DNA from: Lautropia sp. | GTDB lineage: Bacteria; Pseudomonadota; Gammaproteobacteria; Burkholderiales; Burkholderiaceae_E | Length of the DNA stretch: 64,000 nt | NCBI GenBank assembly: GCA_030532895.1 | Contig: JAUNKF010000010.1 | Coordinates: 49,546 to 113,545, forward strand | Reading direction: 5' to 3' | Shown here: piece after piece, positions 26,919 through 35,373 of the stretch | How positions within the stretch are numbered: position 1 is the first letter of the stretch | Layout of the letters: each line of letters begins with the position of its first letter | Notes under the pieces: generated by a model | The model's database searches: none | What the model was told of the DNA's origin: nothing | The model's input: the letters and a program-made list of their open reading frames with translations, nothing else | Translations under genes and position numbers: made by a program

Positions 26919-27566
26919 ATGCCATCCATGCCCAACGCCCCTCGACTGATCAAGAAATATCCGAACCGCCGGCTCTACGACACCCAGACCAGCGTCTACA
27001 TCACCCTGGCCGATGTGAAGCAACTGGTGCTGGACAACGAGTCCTTTCAGGTGGTGGATGCGAAGACCAACGAAGACCTGACTCGCAGCATCCTGCTCCA
27101 GATCATCCTGGATGAGGAAGCCGGCGGGACACCGTTGTTCTCTTCGCAGATGCTGGCCCAGATGATCCGCTTCTATGGCCACGCCATGCAGGGGATGATG
27201 GGCACTTACCTTGAAAAGACACTTCAGACCTTCATCGAGGTGCAGAACCGGATGCAGGAACAGTCGAAGTCCTTGTACGATGGTCGTGGCGTGCCGAACA
27301 CCGAGCTGTGGACGCAATTCATGCAAGGCCAGGCGCCGATGATGCAAAGCATGATGAGCAACTACATCGACCAGAGCAAGAACCTGTTCTTCCAGATGCA
27401 GGAGCAGATGCAGCAGCAAGCGCGCAACGTGTTCACGAATTTTCCAGGGGCCAATTTTCCCGGTGCCTTCCAGCCGCGCCAGCCGGCAGGTGAGGGGGCC
27501 GAGACCGAAGCACCGACCGCATCGCCACCCGAATCGGCCAAACCCGGCGACGGGAAATCGGACTGA
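26919..27566 (+). CDS. phaR: PHB-responsive repressor PhaR
   Basis: DNA-binding repressor that senses nascent PHB granules and controls phasin and its own gene. The 215 residues contain the signature LIKKYPNRRLYDTQTSVYIT, then DVKQLVLDNESFQVVDAKT and LTRSILLQIILDEE. The helical FYGHAMQGMMGTYLEKTLQ region and a Met/Gln-rich part follow. The start could be 26919 or 26928. The frame extends upstream, but that part is unrelated to PhaR. A terminator follows at 27719. Confidence 0.94.
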   Translation: MPSMPNAPRLIKKYPNRRLYDTQTSVYITLADVKQLVLDNESFQVVDAKTNEDLTRSILLQIILDEEAGGTPLFSSQMLAQMIRFYGHAMQGMMGTYLEKTLQTFIEVQNRMQEQSKSLYDGRGVPNTELWTQFMQGQAPMMQSMMSNYIDQSKNLFFQMQEQMQQQARNVFTNFPGANFPGAFQPRQPAGEGAETEAPTASPPESAKPGDGKSD

Positions 27567-27718
27567 TCGCAAACCACTGCCTTCCCTTCTCCCCCGCCAG
27601 TCCCGCCGGCCGTCGATGTGTTTTTCCCTTGGGCGCGTGTCACATGGCCCATCCGGACATGCCTGCCGGGAACCCGGGGGGCAGTCCAGGTGGAACAGGT
27701 GCGGATGAGCAGCATGCA

Positions 27719-27748
27719 CGGGCTGACAGATTCTCGTCTGTCAGCCCG
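27719..27748 (+). terminator. terminator after phaR
   Basis: CGGGCTGACAGA pairs with TCTGTCAGCCCG, a perfect 12-bp stem with a short loop, followed by TTCGCGTT. The stem is very stable; the T-tract is weak. It separates phaR from rimO. Confidence 0.7.
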
Positions 27749-27855
27749 TTCGCGTTAAAATGCCGGGCTTGGCGCTTGAACATGCGCCAGCTTTTTCGCG
27801 CCTCCCCCGTTTACCGCCTTTTTTGGCCGCCACGCGTCCCACGCGGCCCTCTCCC

Positions 27856-29337
27856 ATGCAAGAAACCCAGCTATCCCGTCTGCCCAAGGCAGAACAGGCC
27901 GCCAGTGCTGCCGCCATCTCGTCGTCGCCGAAGGCCGCTGCCAGCACCATTGCCCGTCAGGCCCCCAGCGTCGGCTTCGTGTCGCTTGGTTGTCCGAAGG
28001 CACTCGTGGATGCCGAACGGATCGTGACCCAGTTGAGGGCTGAAGGCTATGACATTTCGTCGCAGTATGAAGGGGCCGATCTGGTCGTCGTGAACACGTG
28101 TGGCTTCATCGACGATGCGGTGGCCGAATCGCTCGATGCCATTGGCGAAGCACTGCACGAGAACGGCAAGGTCATCGTCACCGGCTGTCTGGGTGCACGA
28201 CAAGGCGAGGGCGGTGAAGGCAGCAACCTGGTGCGCGAGATTCACCCCAGCGTGTTGGCCGTGACCGGCCCGCATGCCCTGGAAGAGGTCATGCGCGAGG
28301 TTCACACACATCTGCCGAAGCCGCATGATCCCTTCAGCGATCTGGTGCCATCGGGCGGCGTCAAGCTCACGCCACGCCACTATGCGTATCTGAAGATCTC
28401 CGAGGGCTGCAACCACCGCTGTTCCTTCTGCATCATCCCGAGCCTACGCGGTGATCTGGACAGCCGCCCGATCGGCGAGGTGATGCGTGAGGCCGAAAAC
28501 CTGCTGAAGGCCGGTGTCAAGGAGTTGCTCGTCATCTCGCAGGACACCAGTGCCTATGGGGTCGATCTGCGCTATCGCACCGATTTCGTGGGGGGGCGTC
28601 CCGTCAAGACACGCATGCTGGAGCTGTGTCGCGAGCTGGGTCAGCTGGCCCAAGCCTATGGCGCCTGGGTACGGCTTCATTACGTGTACCCGTACCCGAG
28701 CGTGGATCAGGCATTGCCACTGATGGCAGACGGGCTGATCCTGCCCTATCTGGACGTGCCGTTCCAGCATGCCCACCCGCGTGTGCTGAAAGCCATGAAG
28801 CGGCCCGCCAGTGGTGAGCGCAACATCGAGCGCATCCGAGCCTGGCGCGAGATCTGCCCCGATCTGACGATCCGCTCCACCTTCATCGCGGGGTTTCCGG
28901 GCGAGACCGAGGAAGAGTTCCAGTACCTGCTCGATTTCTTGCAGGAAGCCCAACTTGATCGCGTGGGCTGCTTCGCCTATTCACCGGTGGACGGCGCCGA
29001 GGCCAACGCGCTGCCCGGCGCCTTGCCGGATGAGGTGCGCGAAGAACGGGCCGCCCGCTTCATGGCAGTTCAACAGGCCATCAGCGAGGCGCGGCTCGCC
29101 CGCAAGATCGGCAACATCGAGCCGGTGCTGATCGACGCCATCGAGCACGATCCGGAAGAGGGCTGGTGGCGACTCGTCGGCCGCTCGCGCGCCGATGCCC
29201 CCGAGATCGACGGCCAGGTCTATATCGAGCTTGACGACGCCCCCACGAGCGAGGCGCTGTCCCCCGGCCATTTCGTGCAGGCACGCATCATCGATGCGGA
29301 CGAGCATGATCTGTATGGCGAGCTGATCGGATACTGA
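27856..29337 (+). CDS. rimO: ribosomal protein S12 methylthiotransferase RimO
   Basis: Radical-SAM enzyme that adds a methylthio group to an Asp of ribosomal protein S12. It has the N-terminal iron-sulfur domain ([27 protein letters not shown]), the radical-SAM cluster motif [19 protein letters not shown], and a C-terminal TRAM domain. The 493 residues include about 38 extra Ala/Ser-rich residues before the conserved start. No ribosome site is visible at the ATG at 27856, so the true start may lie a little downstream. Confidence 0.94.
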   Translation: MQETQLSRLPKAEQAASAAAISSSPKAAASTIARQAPSVGFVSLGCPKALVDAERIVTQLRAEGYDISSQYEGADLVVVNTCGFIDDAVAESLDAIGEALHENGKVIVTGCLGARQGEGGEGSNLVREIHPSVLAVTGPHALEEVMREVHTHLPKPHDPFSDLVPSGGVKLTPRHYAYLKISEGCNHRCSFCIIPSLRGDLDSRPIGEVMREAENLLKAGVKELLVISQDTSAYGVDLRYRTDFVGGRPVKTRMLELCRELGQLAQAYGAWVRLHYVYPYPSVDQALPLMADGLILPYLDVPFQHAHPRVLKAMKRPASGERNIERIRAWREICPDLTIRSTFIAGFPGETEEEFQYLLDFLQEAQLDRVGCFAYSPVDGAEANALPGALPDEVREERAARFMAVQQAISEARLARKIGNIEPVLIDAIEHDPEEGWWRLVGRSRADAPEIDGQVYIELDDAPTSEALSPGHFVQARIIDADEHDLYGELIGY

Positions 29338-29352
29338 CTGCCATGACAAAAA

Positions 29353-29377
29353 CCGGTAAGATGAGTACGTTTATCGG
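29353..29377. promoter_or_regulatory. possible operator of the Phd/PIN locus
   Basis: CCGGTAA (29353-29359) and TTATCGG (29371-29377) form an inverted repeat with one mismatch, just ahead of the antitoxin ATG. This is where such antitoxins usually bind. Confidence 0.35.
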
Positions 29378-29388
29378 ATGAAGCCGAC

Positions 29389-29670
29389 ATGAGCATGATC
29401 AATACCCTTAGCGCAGCCGAGCTTCAACGCCGTGGCATCACAGCCATTGAAGAAGGCTTGACTCGCGGGCCGCTTCATCTTGTCAAGAACGAGGAGGCAA
29501 CCGCCGTCATCCTCTCTACAGCGGACTATCAACGTCTGCTTCGGCTTGGCGAAAAGTCTTCCGCTGGCACACCTTCCGCAGCTTTGGAATGGTTGTTGGC
29601 CATTCGTAGTACCGGGCAACGTGATAAAGCGGATATCGATGCCGGTTTGGCTGATGAACGTGCTTGGTGA
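29389..29670 (+). CDS. Phd/YefM-type antitoxin
   Basis: A 93-residue type II antitoxin. The pattern TLSAAELQRRGITAIEEGL...GPLHLVKNEEATAVILSTADYQRLL is the Phd/YefM DNA-binding fold; the C-terminal part would wrap the toxin. Its TGA overlaps the ATG of the PIN toxin (TGATG), as in intact operons. Since that toxin is broken, this gene may survive as an orphan antitoxin or as protection against related toxins. Confidence 0.85.
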   Translation: MSMINTLSAAELQRRGITAIEEGLTRGPLHLVKNEEATAVILSTADYQRLLRLGEKSSAGTPSAALEWLLAIRSTGQRDKADIDAGLADERAW

Positions 29671-29909
29671 TGTCCTGGTCGAATCCAATGCATGTCTTTC
29701 TGGATGCCAACACCCTGATCTACCTATTCGAAGGCAACAGCACGATCGCCGAGCATACACGCCAGGCACTGAGCAACATTCGACAACAACATCCCCACGC
29801 TATCTTGGCCATGAGCCGCCTGAGTTGGCTGGAATGCCGGGTGAAGCCCTTGAAAGAGGGCAATGCCTTTCTGCTCGATGGGGTATGTACCTGCGCAAGC
29901 CATTCGTGA
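29670..29909 (+). pseudogene. truncated PIN-domain (VapC-like) toxin
   Basis: The reading begins like a VapC-type RNase: MHVFLDANTLIYLFEG with the first catalytic Asp, then LSWLECRVKPLKEGN with the conserved Glu. Relatedness stops after LLD, and the frame closes after 79 residues instead of about 130-140. The second half of the PIN domain with the remaining acidic residues is absent in all frames, so this is a 3' truncation rather than a simple frameshift. It is coupled to the antitoxin by a stop/start overlap. Confidence 0.75.
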
Positions 29910-29979
29910 TCTCGCCTTGTGCGAGAAAGATGAATTCCTGTACCGACGTTACGAAGAACAGGTCCAATTGAAGGTATAG
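29878..29979 (+). pseudogene. 33-codon fragment of an unidentified gene after the truncated toxin
   Basis: In a different frame from the toxin remnant, an ATG-led stretch reads MGYVPAQAIRDLALCEKDE and continues as FLYRRYEEQVQLKV to a TAG. It is charged and helical with coding-like character, and does not resemble a PIN C-terminus. It may be the tail of another gene joined here by deletion. No homolog is recognised. Confidence 0.35.
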
Positions 29980-30027
29980 AGGGGAAAGGCAAATGAGCTC
30001 ACGCGTCTAATGCCTTTCCCCCGGACT

Positions 30028-32139
30028 TCAGTCTGCCCGGATGCTGTCCACCGTACCCTGGATGAAGGCTTTCAGTTTTTCCACGTCTTCATCCGAGAGT
30101 TTGCCGGTGAAATCAGGCATGCCGCGAGCCGTGGCCGGGCCGTTGAAGATCAGCATGTCGAGGTTTTCGATCAGCCCCGGATGCATGTAACCGAGGTTCG
30201 GCAGGTTGCCGCCGCGATCCACGCCCGGCACACCGTGGCAGAACACGCAACTCTTCACATAGATCTCGGCGCCTGCGGCCACCAGATTCTTGTCATAAGG
30301 CACGCCTTTAAGCAGCTTGCCCTGCTGATAATCGACGAAGTCTGGCGCTTTGGCCTTGCCATCCAGCGCAAAGGTGTAGACCGTGCCAGGCCCCTTGCGT
30401 TCTGTATGACGTTTGGACAGCCCATAGACGCCCCCCCAGCCCACGGCAATGGACACATACTGCTTGCCATCGACCTCATAGGTGACGGGGGCCGCCACGA
30501 CACCGGTGCCGGTCGGCCGCTCCCACAACTTCTTGCCGTTGGTGGCATCGTAGGCCACGAAACGCCCATCCGAGGTGCCCTGGAACACGAGATTGCCTGC
30601 CGTGGCCAACGTCCCTCCATTCCACGGGGCCACGTGCTCGACACGCCAACGTTCTTTTTGCGTGACCGGATCCCAGGCCAGCAGTCGCCCGAAGGGCTTG
30701 CTCTCAGGCGGTGTGGCGTTGACGAGGGTACCCAGATTCCAGCCCAGATTGGTGTGTGCTTCGGTGTTCTTGGGGCTGTTGAATGACCAGTTCTTGTTGT
30801 CCTGCAAGGTGAGGGGTACCTGCTGGGCCGGGAAGTAGGCCAGCCCCGTCTCCGGGCTGAAGGACATCGAGTGCCAGTTGTGCGCACCGAAGGCGCTGGG
30901 GATCACTTCGCGTGATTTGTCCGGGTCTCTGGCGAGCGGTGTTTCGATGGGGCGGCCCTTGCTGTCATAGCCGGTAGCCCAATTGACATCGACGAAATTC
31001 TTGGCTGAAATGAATTGGCCATTGGTACGGTCGATGACGAAGAAGAAACCGTTCTTCGGCGCGTGCAGAATCACTTTGCGCGGCTTGCCGTCGATCTTCA
31101 ACTCGGTGAGCACCATCGATTGGGTCGAGGTGAAATCCCAGCTGTCACCCGGTGTTTCCTGATAGTGCCAGACATACTCGCCGGTGTCAGGGTTCAACGC
31201 GACGATACTGCCCAGGTAAAGGTTGTCACCACCTGCCGGGCTTCGCTGCGAGCGCGGCCATGGAGAACCGTTGCCCACGCCGATGTACATCAGGTTCAGC
31301 TCCGCATCATAGGCCATGCTGTCCCACACGGTGCCGCCGCCACCACCTTCCCAATATTTGCCTGACGGATCCCAGGTTTTGGCGGCCTTGGCCATCGCTT
31401 CGTTCTCAAAAGGCTTGCTCGGGTCGCCCGGCACGGTGAACCATCGCCACTGCTGCTTGCCGGTGTCGGCATCATAGGCCGTGATGTAGCCACGCACACC
31501 AAACTCGCCACCCCCATTGCCGATGATGACCTTACCCTTGAACACCCTCGGCGCACCGGTGATGGTGTAGGCGCGCTGGTGATCGACGATCGTGTCCTGC
31601 TCCCAGGCCACTTTGCCGGTGGCGGCATCCAGCGCAATCAATCGCCCGTCGAAAGCGCCCACGAACACCTTGCCCTGATACACGGCCACGCCGCGGTTGA
31701 CCACATCACAGCACCCCTTGTAGCCGATACGCCGATCGATCTTCGGATCGAAGGTCCACAACCGCTTGCCAGTACGCACATCGATGGCATGCACGACGCT
31801 CCAGCTCGCCGTCACGTACATGATGCCGTCCACCACCACCGGGGTGGCCTCCACCCCACGGGTGGACTCCAGATCATAGGCCCAGACCAGCCCCAGTCGT
31901 TTCACCGTGTCTGCATTGATTTCTTTCAGGCGGGAAAAACGCGTCTCATGATGATCCAGCCCGTGACTGGGCCAATCCTTGGTATGACGGGCATTGTCAC
32001 GAATGCGTTGGGAATCGATCGAGGCGGTTGCCTCACGAATATGTTCGACCGACCCTTTGTCGGTCTTGGCCATGCTGACACAGGGCGCTGCCAGCATGGT
32101 GCCAGCCGCCAGCAGCACGGAAAGAGGGCGTCGTTTCAT
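30028..32139 (-). CDS. PQQ-dependent quinohemoprotein alcohol dehydrogenase (type II)
   Basis: Periplasmic alcohol oxidase passing electrons to its own heme c. The 703-residue precursor has a Sec signal peptide (RRPLSVLLAAGTMLAAPCVSMA), the eight-bladed propeller with repeated DAxTGKxxW blades, and the vicinal disulfide C143-C144 beside PQQ. The catalytic D335 lies in PGDSWDFTST, and a C-terminal cytochrome domain carries heme motif CVFCH and a possible Met ligand in GMPDF. Thr, not Asp, stands two residues after D335, so the enzyme looks calcium- rather than lanthanide-dependent. The ATG at 32139 has GGAG upstream. No pqq synthesis genes are in the window. Confidence 0.93.
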   Translation of the reverse strand: MKRRPLSVLLAAGTMLAAPCVSMAKTDKGSVEHIREATASIDSQRIRDNARHTKDWPSHGLDHHETRFSRLKEINADTVKRLGLVWAYDLESTRGVEATPVVVDGIMYVTASWSVVHAIDVRTGKRLWTFDPKIDRRIGYKGCCDVVNRGVAVYQGKVFVGAFDGRLIALDAATGKVAWEQDTIVDHQRAYTITGAPRVFKGKVIIGNGGGEFGVRGYITAYDADTGKQQWRWFTVPGDPSKPFENEAMAKAAKTWDPSGKYWEGGGGGTVWDSMAYDAELNLMYIGVGNGSPWPRSQRSPAGGDNLYLGSIVALNPDTGEYVWHYQETPGDSWDFTSTQSMVLTELKIDGKPRKVILHAPKNGFFFVIDRTNGQFISAKNFVDVNWATGYDSKGRPIETPLARDPDKSREVIPSAFGAHNWHSMSFSPETGLAYFPAQQVPLTLQDNKNWSFNSPKNTEAHTNLGWNLGTLVNATPPESKPFGRLLAWDPVTQKERWRVEHVAPWNGGTLATAGNLVFQGTSDGRFVAYDATNGKKLWERPTGTGVVAAPVTYEVDGKQYVSIAVGWGGVYGLSKRHTERKGPGTVYTFALDGKAKAPDFVDYQQGKLLKGVPYDKNLVAAGAEIYVKSCVFCHGVPGVDRGGNLPNLGYMHPGLIENLDMLIFNGPATARGMPDFTGKLSDEDVEKLKAFIQGTVDSIRAD

Positions 32140-32314
32140 TGATGATGTCTCCTTGGTCAGGATATGTGGTAAGAAACGCAATGGCAGCATCGGCGTCACG
32201 CCTCCCACAGGTGCGTGTCATGCAGGCCCATTCGTCACGGTACCCAGCCTTCACCCAAAACATTAGCCGCCGTTTTTGTTGATCCACAGATCAGGTCTTT
32301 CCCTAATGGGGATA

Positions 32315-32331
32315 TGTTCCATGACGGAACA
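32315..32331. promoter_or_regulatory. perfect palindrome TGTTCC-N5-GGAACA between the alcohol dehydrogenase and its regulator
   Basis: TGTTCC (32315-32320), ATGAC, GGAACA (32326-32331). It is the only such palindrome in the divergent region and lies 32 bases before the chosen regulator start. A binding site for the Fis-type helix-turn-helix of the neighbouring regulator is the natural guess. Confidence 0.5.
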
Positions 32332-32362
32332 CAATTTGCCGTCGTTTTGTTTCAAATTCGTC

Positions 32363-33631
32363 ATGTCGTCGATCATCATCCCGCCTGGCCCGTTCTTTCA
32401 CACCCACCAGCAACGCGTTTCGCTGGCCAGAGAGCGCTATTTCGAACGGGGAGAACGTCCGTCCGGCCTGGTTCCGGAAGCGGTTCTGCAATCCTGGGCA
32501 CGGTGTCTTCGCATGAAACGTTCACCCGATGAACGGATCCAGCTTGCGCCGGTCAGTCAGCGGCGCATCGATAGTGCCCTGGCCAAAAGTCAGCGCTTGC
32601 TGCACGCGGCCCAGGCACCGATGGCTGCGCTGGAACGTGCGCTGTCGGCCACCCCGGTGCGAGCGATGCTCTCCGATGCCGATGGCATCGTGATCATGAG
32701 CACCGCGCCCTCGGCTGACGAAAGCCAGATGCTCCGCGCTGCTGCTCGCCTTGGCGTGACGCTGACCGAGCCATTCACCGGCACTGGCGCGCCGGCCGTG
32801 GCCACACACATGGGCCAAGCCTGCATGGTGCGTGGCGGGGAGCACTTCTTTCAGTGCCTGTCGAGGCTTCATTGTGCGGCTGCTCCTATCCGGAACGGGC
32901 AGGGCAGGCTGGCTGGTGTGCTGAACCTGTCAGCCGATGTGCCCTTCGGTTTTGATGCCGTGATGCTGGTTCATGGTCATGCCAGCTGGATCGAGAACCA
33001 ACTGATGGCGTCGATGCCAGGCGCTGCTTTCGTGTTGCAGTTGCATTGCCATCAACAGACGCTCGATACCCCGGTCGCAGGCGTGGCCCTGTTCGATGAA
33101 GCCGGCAAGCTTCTGGGCCTGAATGCCATCGGTGCCCAACTCTGTCGGCCGGCCGATGCACCTGTACCGGATACGATCACGCAAGCCGCGGATCTCGCGC
33201 TCAGTGCCGACACCTTGAACCGACTGGCCACACTGGCGCAACCAGCCTGGCATGTACTGCCCACCGGCCTTGGGCTGTGGTTGAAGGCAGGGTTCACCCC
33301 GGCGCACGCCCGAGCACGTGCCGGCGAGACGCGATCTGGCGTGAGAAAGTTGCCATCCTCCCCGACATCGAGCCTCGTCTGCGCAACGCCCCCCGACAAC
33401 GATGAAGTGGGGCGGGCGTCATCCCGCGCCACGCCCACGAATGCCTCCCCCATTCCACACCGACCCGCGTTGCCCAGTGGTGCATCAACCCTGGACACCA
33501 TGAACCGGCGACTGATCGAGTCCACACTGAGCCAATGCCAGGGCAACATCGCCAAGACCGCCCGAAAGCTCGGCGTCTCCCGCGGCCTGATCTACCGGGC
33601 CTTGAAGCGGCGTGCAGAAAGCCGCGATTGA
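32363..33631 (+). CDS. AcoR-like GAF/Fis regulator lacking the AAA+ domain
   Basis: A 422-residue regulator resembling the sigma-54 activator AcoR at both ends. The N-terminal ARERYFERGERPSGLVPEAV and PVRAMLSDADGIVIMS lead into a GAF-type sensor with GTGAPAVATHMGQACMVRGGEHFF. The C-terminus is a Fis-type helix-turn-helix (QGNIAKTARKLGVSRGLIYR). The AAA+ ATPase with the GAFTGA loop, needed to open sigma-54 promoters, is missing; a 70-residue Ser/Pro/Ala-rich linker stands in its place. It is divergent from the alcohol dehydrogenase, so regulation of that gene is likely. The start at 32363 is chosen for homology; an ATG at 32321 would overlap the palindrome. Confidence 0.85.
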   Translation: MSSIIIPPGPFFHTHQQRVSLARERYFERGERPSGLVPEAVLQSWARCLRMKRSPDERIQLAPVSQRRIDSALAKSQRLLHAAQAPMAALERALSATPVRAMLSDADGIVIMSTAPSADESQMLRAAARLGVTLTEPFTGTGAPAVATHMGQACMVRGGEHFFQCLSRLHCAAAPIRNGQGRLAGVLNLSADVPFGFDAVMLVHGHASWIENQLMASMPGAAFVLQLHCHQQTLDTPVAGVALFDEAGKLLGLNAIGAQLCRPADAPVPDTITQAADLALSADTLNRLATLAQPAWHVLPTGLGLWLKAGFTPAHARARAGETRSGVRKLPSSPTSSLVCATPPDNDEVGRASSRATPTNASPIPHRPALPSGASTLDTMNRRLIESTLSQCQGNIAKTARKLGVSRGLIYRALKRRAESRD

Positions 33632-33756
33632 GGGGGTGCGGCAATCTGCAGCATTTCACACACGACGCCCCGATTTCTGGCTAAACTCAAGCGATTCGAC
33701 CGGAAGTCCGGACGAAGATGGCTGTGCCCGCCACAGGCGCGGTTCAGTCAGGTTCA

Positions 33757-33958
33757 CATGGCGCCGGGAGAGACTGCACTGGCTCGAAACCAGCGTGCAG
33801 CGCCGAAGGAGCAACAGCCCCGGAAACTCTCAGGCAAAAGGATCGGCGCCAGGTCTCACGCACTCTGAAGAACTGCCGGCATCGTCAGCCGGCATACCGA
33901 AGGAGCAAGCGAGGCGCCGTCCGGCCCCGCGAATCTCTCAGGTTCCATGACAGAGGGG
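33757..33958 (+). promoter_or_regulatory. tandem glycine riboswitch upstream of dadA
   Basis: Two glycine-aptamer-like units. Aptamer 1 is about 33760-33850, closed by GGCGCC/GGCGCC, with CGGGAGAGAC, GCCGAAGGAGCAA and AACTCTCAGGCAAAAGGAT. Aptamer 2 is about 33861-33957, closed by CTCTG/CAGAG, with ACCGAAGGAGCAAGC and AATCTCTCAGGTTCCATGAC. These are the conserved class sequences. The second unit has GGTTCCATGAC where AGGCAAAAGGAC is usual, so it may be divergent. The dadA start follows 61 bases later, with no obvious intrinsic terminator between. Confidence 0.88.
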
Positions 33959-34018
33959 GCGCTCGTGTGTGATGCGCTGCGCCGAGCTTGGCCCTTGGAC
34001 GCCTTGGAGACCTGTTTC

Positions 34019-35248
34019 ATGAAGAAGATTGCCGTCATCGGCGGTGGCATCACGGGGATGACCACGGCCTACGCGCTGCTCAAGCGCGGTTTCGATGTCA
34101 CCGTCTACGATCGCCACCGCTATGCTGCGATGGAAACCTCCTTTGCCAATGGCGGCCAGTTGTCGGCCTCGAACGCCGAGGTCTGGACGAGCTGGCCCAC
34201 GGTGGTGAAGGGCTTGAAGTGGATGCTGAAGAACGATGCACCGCTGCTGATCAACCCGAAACCAAGCTGGCACAAGCTCTCGTGGATGTGGCAGTTCATC
34301 CGGTCGATTCCAAACTACGAGCAGAACACGATCGACACCACTCGGCTGGCCATTGCCGCGCGAGAGCACATGTTCGCGTGGGCCGAGGCCGAGGGCATCG
34401 ATTTCGACCTGAAAAAGCGCGGCATCCTGCACATCTACCGAGACAAGGCCGGTTTCGATCATGCCGGCTTCGTCTCCACGCTGCTGGCCAAGGGCGGGCT
34501 GGATCGCCGCGCCGTGACGCCTGAAGAGATGAAAGCCATCGAGCCGACGCTGGCTGGCCAGTATTACGGCGGCTATTTCACCGAAAGCGACGCCACCGGC
34601 GACATCCACCGCTTCACGAACGGACTGGCCGAGGCCGTGGTTCGGCTGGGCGGCCAGTGCCGCTATGGCACCGAGGTTCGCTCGCTGACGCCATCAGAGC
34701 ATGGGGTTTATGTGGGCACGGAGGTGGATGGCGATCCGTTGGTGGAAACCCATGATGCCGTCGTGATCTGCGGCGGCGTGGGCAGCCGAAAGCTGGCCGC
34801 CTGGCTCGGTGACACGATCAACGTCTATCCGGTCAAAGGCTATTCGATCACCGTCAACCTGAACGACGAGACGAGCCGTGCTTCAGCCCCCGAAGTGAGC
34901 CTGCTCGACGACGAGACGAAGCTCGTTTCCAGCCGCCTGGGCGACAACCGTTTCCGCGTGGCCGGTACGGCCGAGTTCAACGGCTACAACTACGATATCC
35001 GGGCCGATCGGATCAAGCCGCTGATCGATTGGGTGCATGCGTGCTTCCCTGGTGTGAACACCCGCAGCGTCGTGCCTTGGGCGGGCCTGCGTCCCATGAT
35101 GCCCGACCTGATGCCGCGGGTGATGAAAGGCAAGCAGCCGGGCGTGTTCTACAACACCGGCCACGGCCACCTTGGGTGGACGCTGTCGGCCGCCACGGCC
35201 GAGATGACGGGGGACATGGTGGCAGCCACCCTCAAGCAGCCGGCCTGA
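34019..35248 (+). CDS. dadA: D-amino-acid dehydrogenase (DadA-type FAD oxidoreductase)
   Basis: FAD enzyme that deaminates D-amino acids, probably at the inner membrane. The 409 residues begin with the dinucleotide motif IAVIGGGITGMTTAY. Family segments AAMETSFANGGQLSASNAEV, TESDATGDIHRFT, YPVKGYSIT and the C-terminal GHGHLGWTLSAATAE follow. GGAG lies 9 bases before the ATG at 34019. A tandem glycine riboswitch occupies the leader, so glycine controls expression. Glycine itself or a product of D-amino-acid turnover may be the physiological link; that is inference. Confidence 0.93.
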   Translation: MKKIAVIGGGITGMTTAYALLKRGFDVTVYDRHRYAAMETSFANGGQLSASNAEVWTSWPTVVKGLKWMLKNDAPLLINPKPSWHKLSWMWQFIRSIPNYEQNTIDTTRLAIAAREHMFAWAEAEGIDFDLKKRGILHIYRDKAGFDHAGFVSTLLAKGGLDRRAVTPEEMKAIEPTLAGQYYGGYFTESDATGDIHRFTNGLAEAVVRLGGQCRYGTEVRSLTPSEHGVYVGTEVDGDPLVETHDAVVICGGVGSRKLAAWLGDTINVYPVKGYSITVNLNDETSRASAPEVSLLDDETKLVSSRLGDNRFRVAGTAEFNGYNYDIRADRIKPLIDWVHACFPGVNTRSVVPWAGLRPMMPDLMPRVMKGKQPGVFYNTGHGHLGWTLSAATAEMTGDMVAATLKQPA

Positions 35249-35373
35249 CCCGGCGGTGCCCCGTGGTCACCGACAGGGAGACTGCGGGGCCAAACAGCGG
35301 CCAAACGCTTCCGCCCCGTTGATTCGGCATCTTCCCGCCGCGCTGCCCCCAGCCTCGCTGGCGGCCTTGCCTG

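Noticed and set aside
32140..32314. Sigma-54 promoter for the PQQ alcohol dehydrogenase
   Set aside because: Looked for GG-N10-GC boxes of the TGGCAC-N5-TTGCW type on the - strand and found none convincing.
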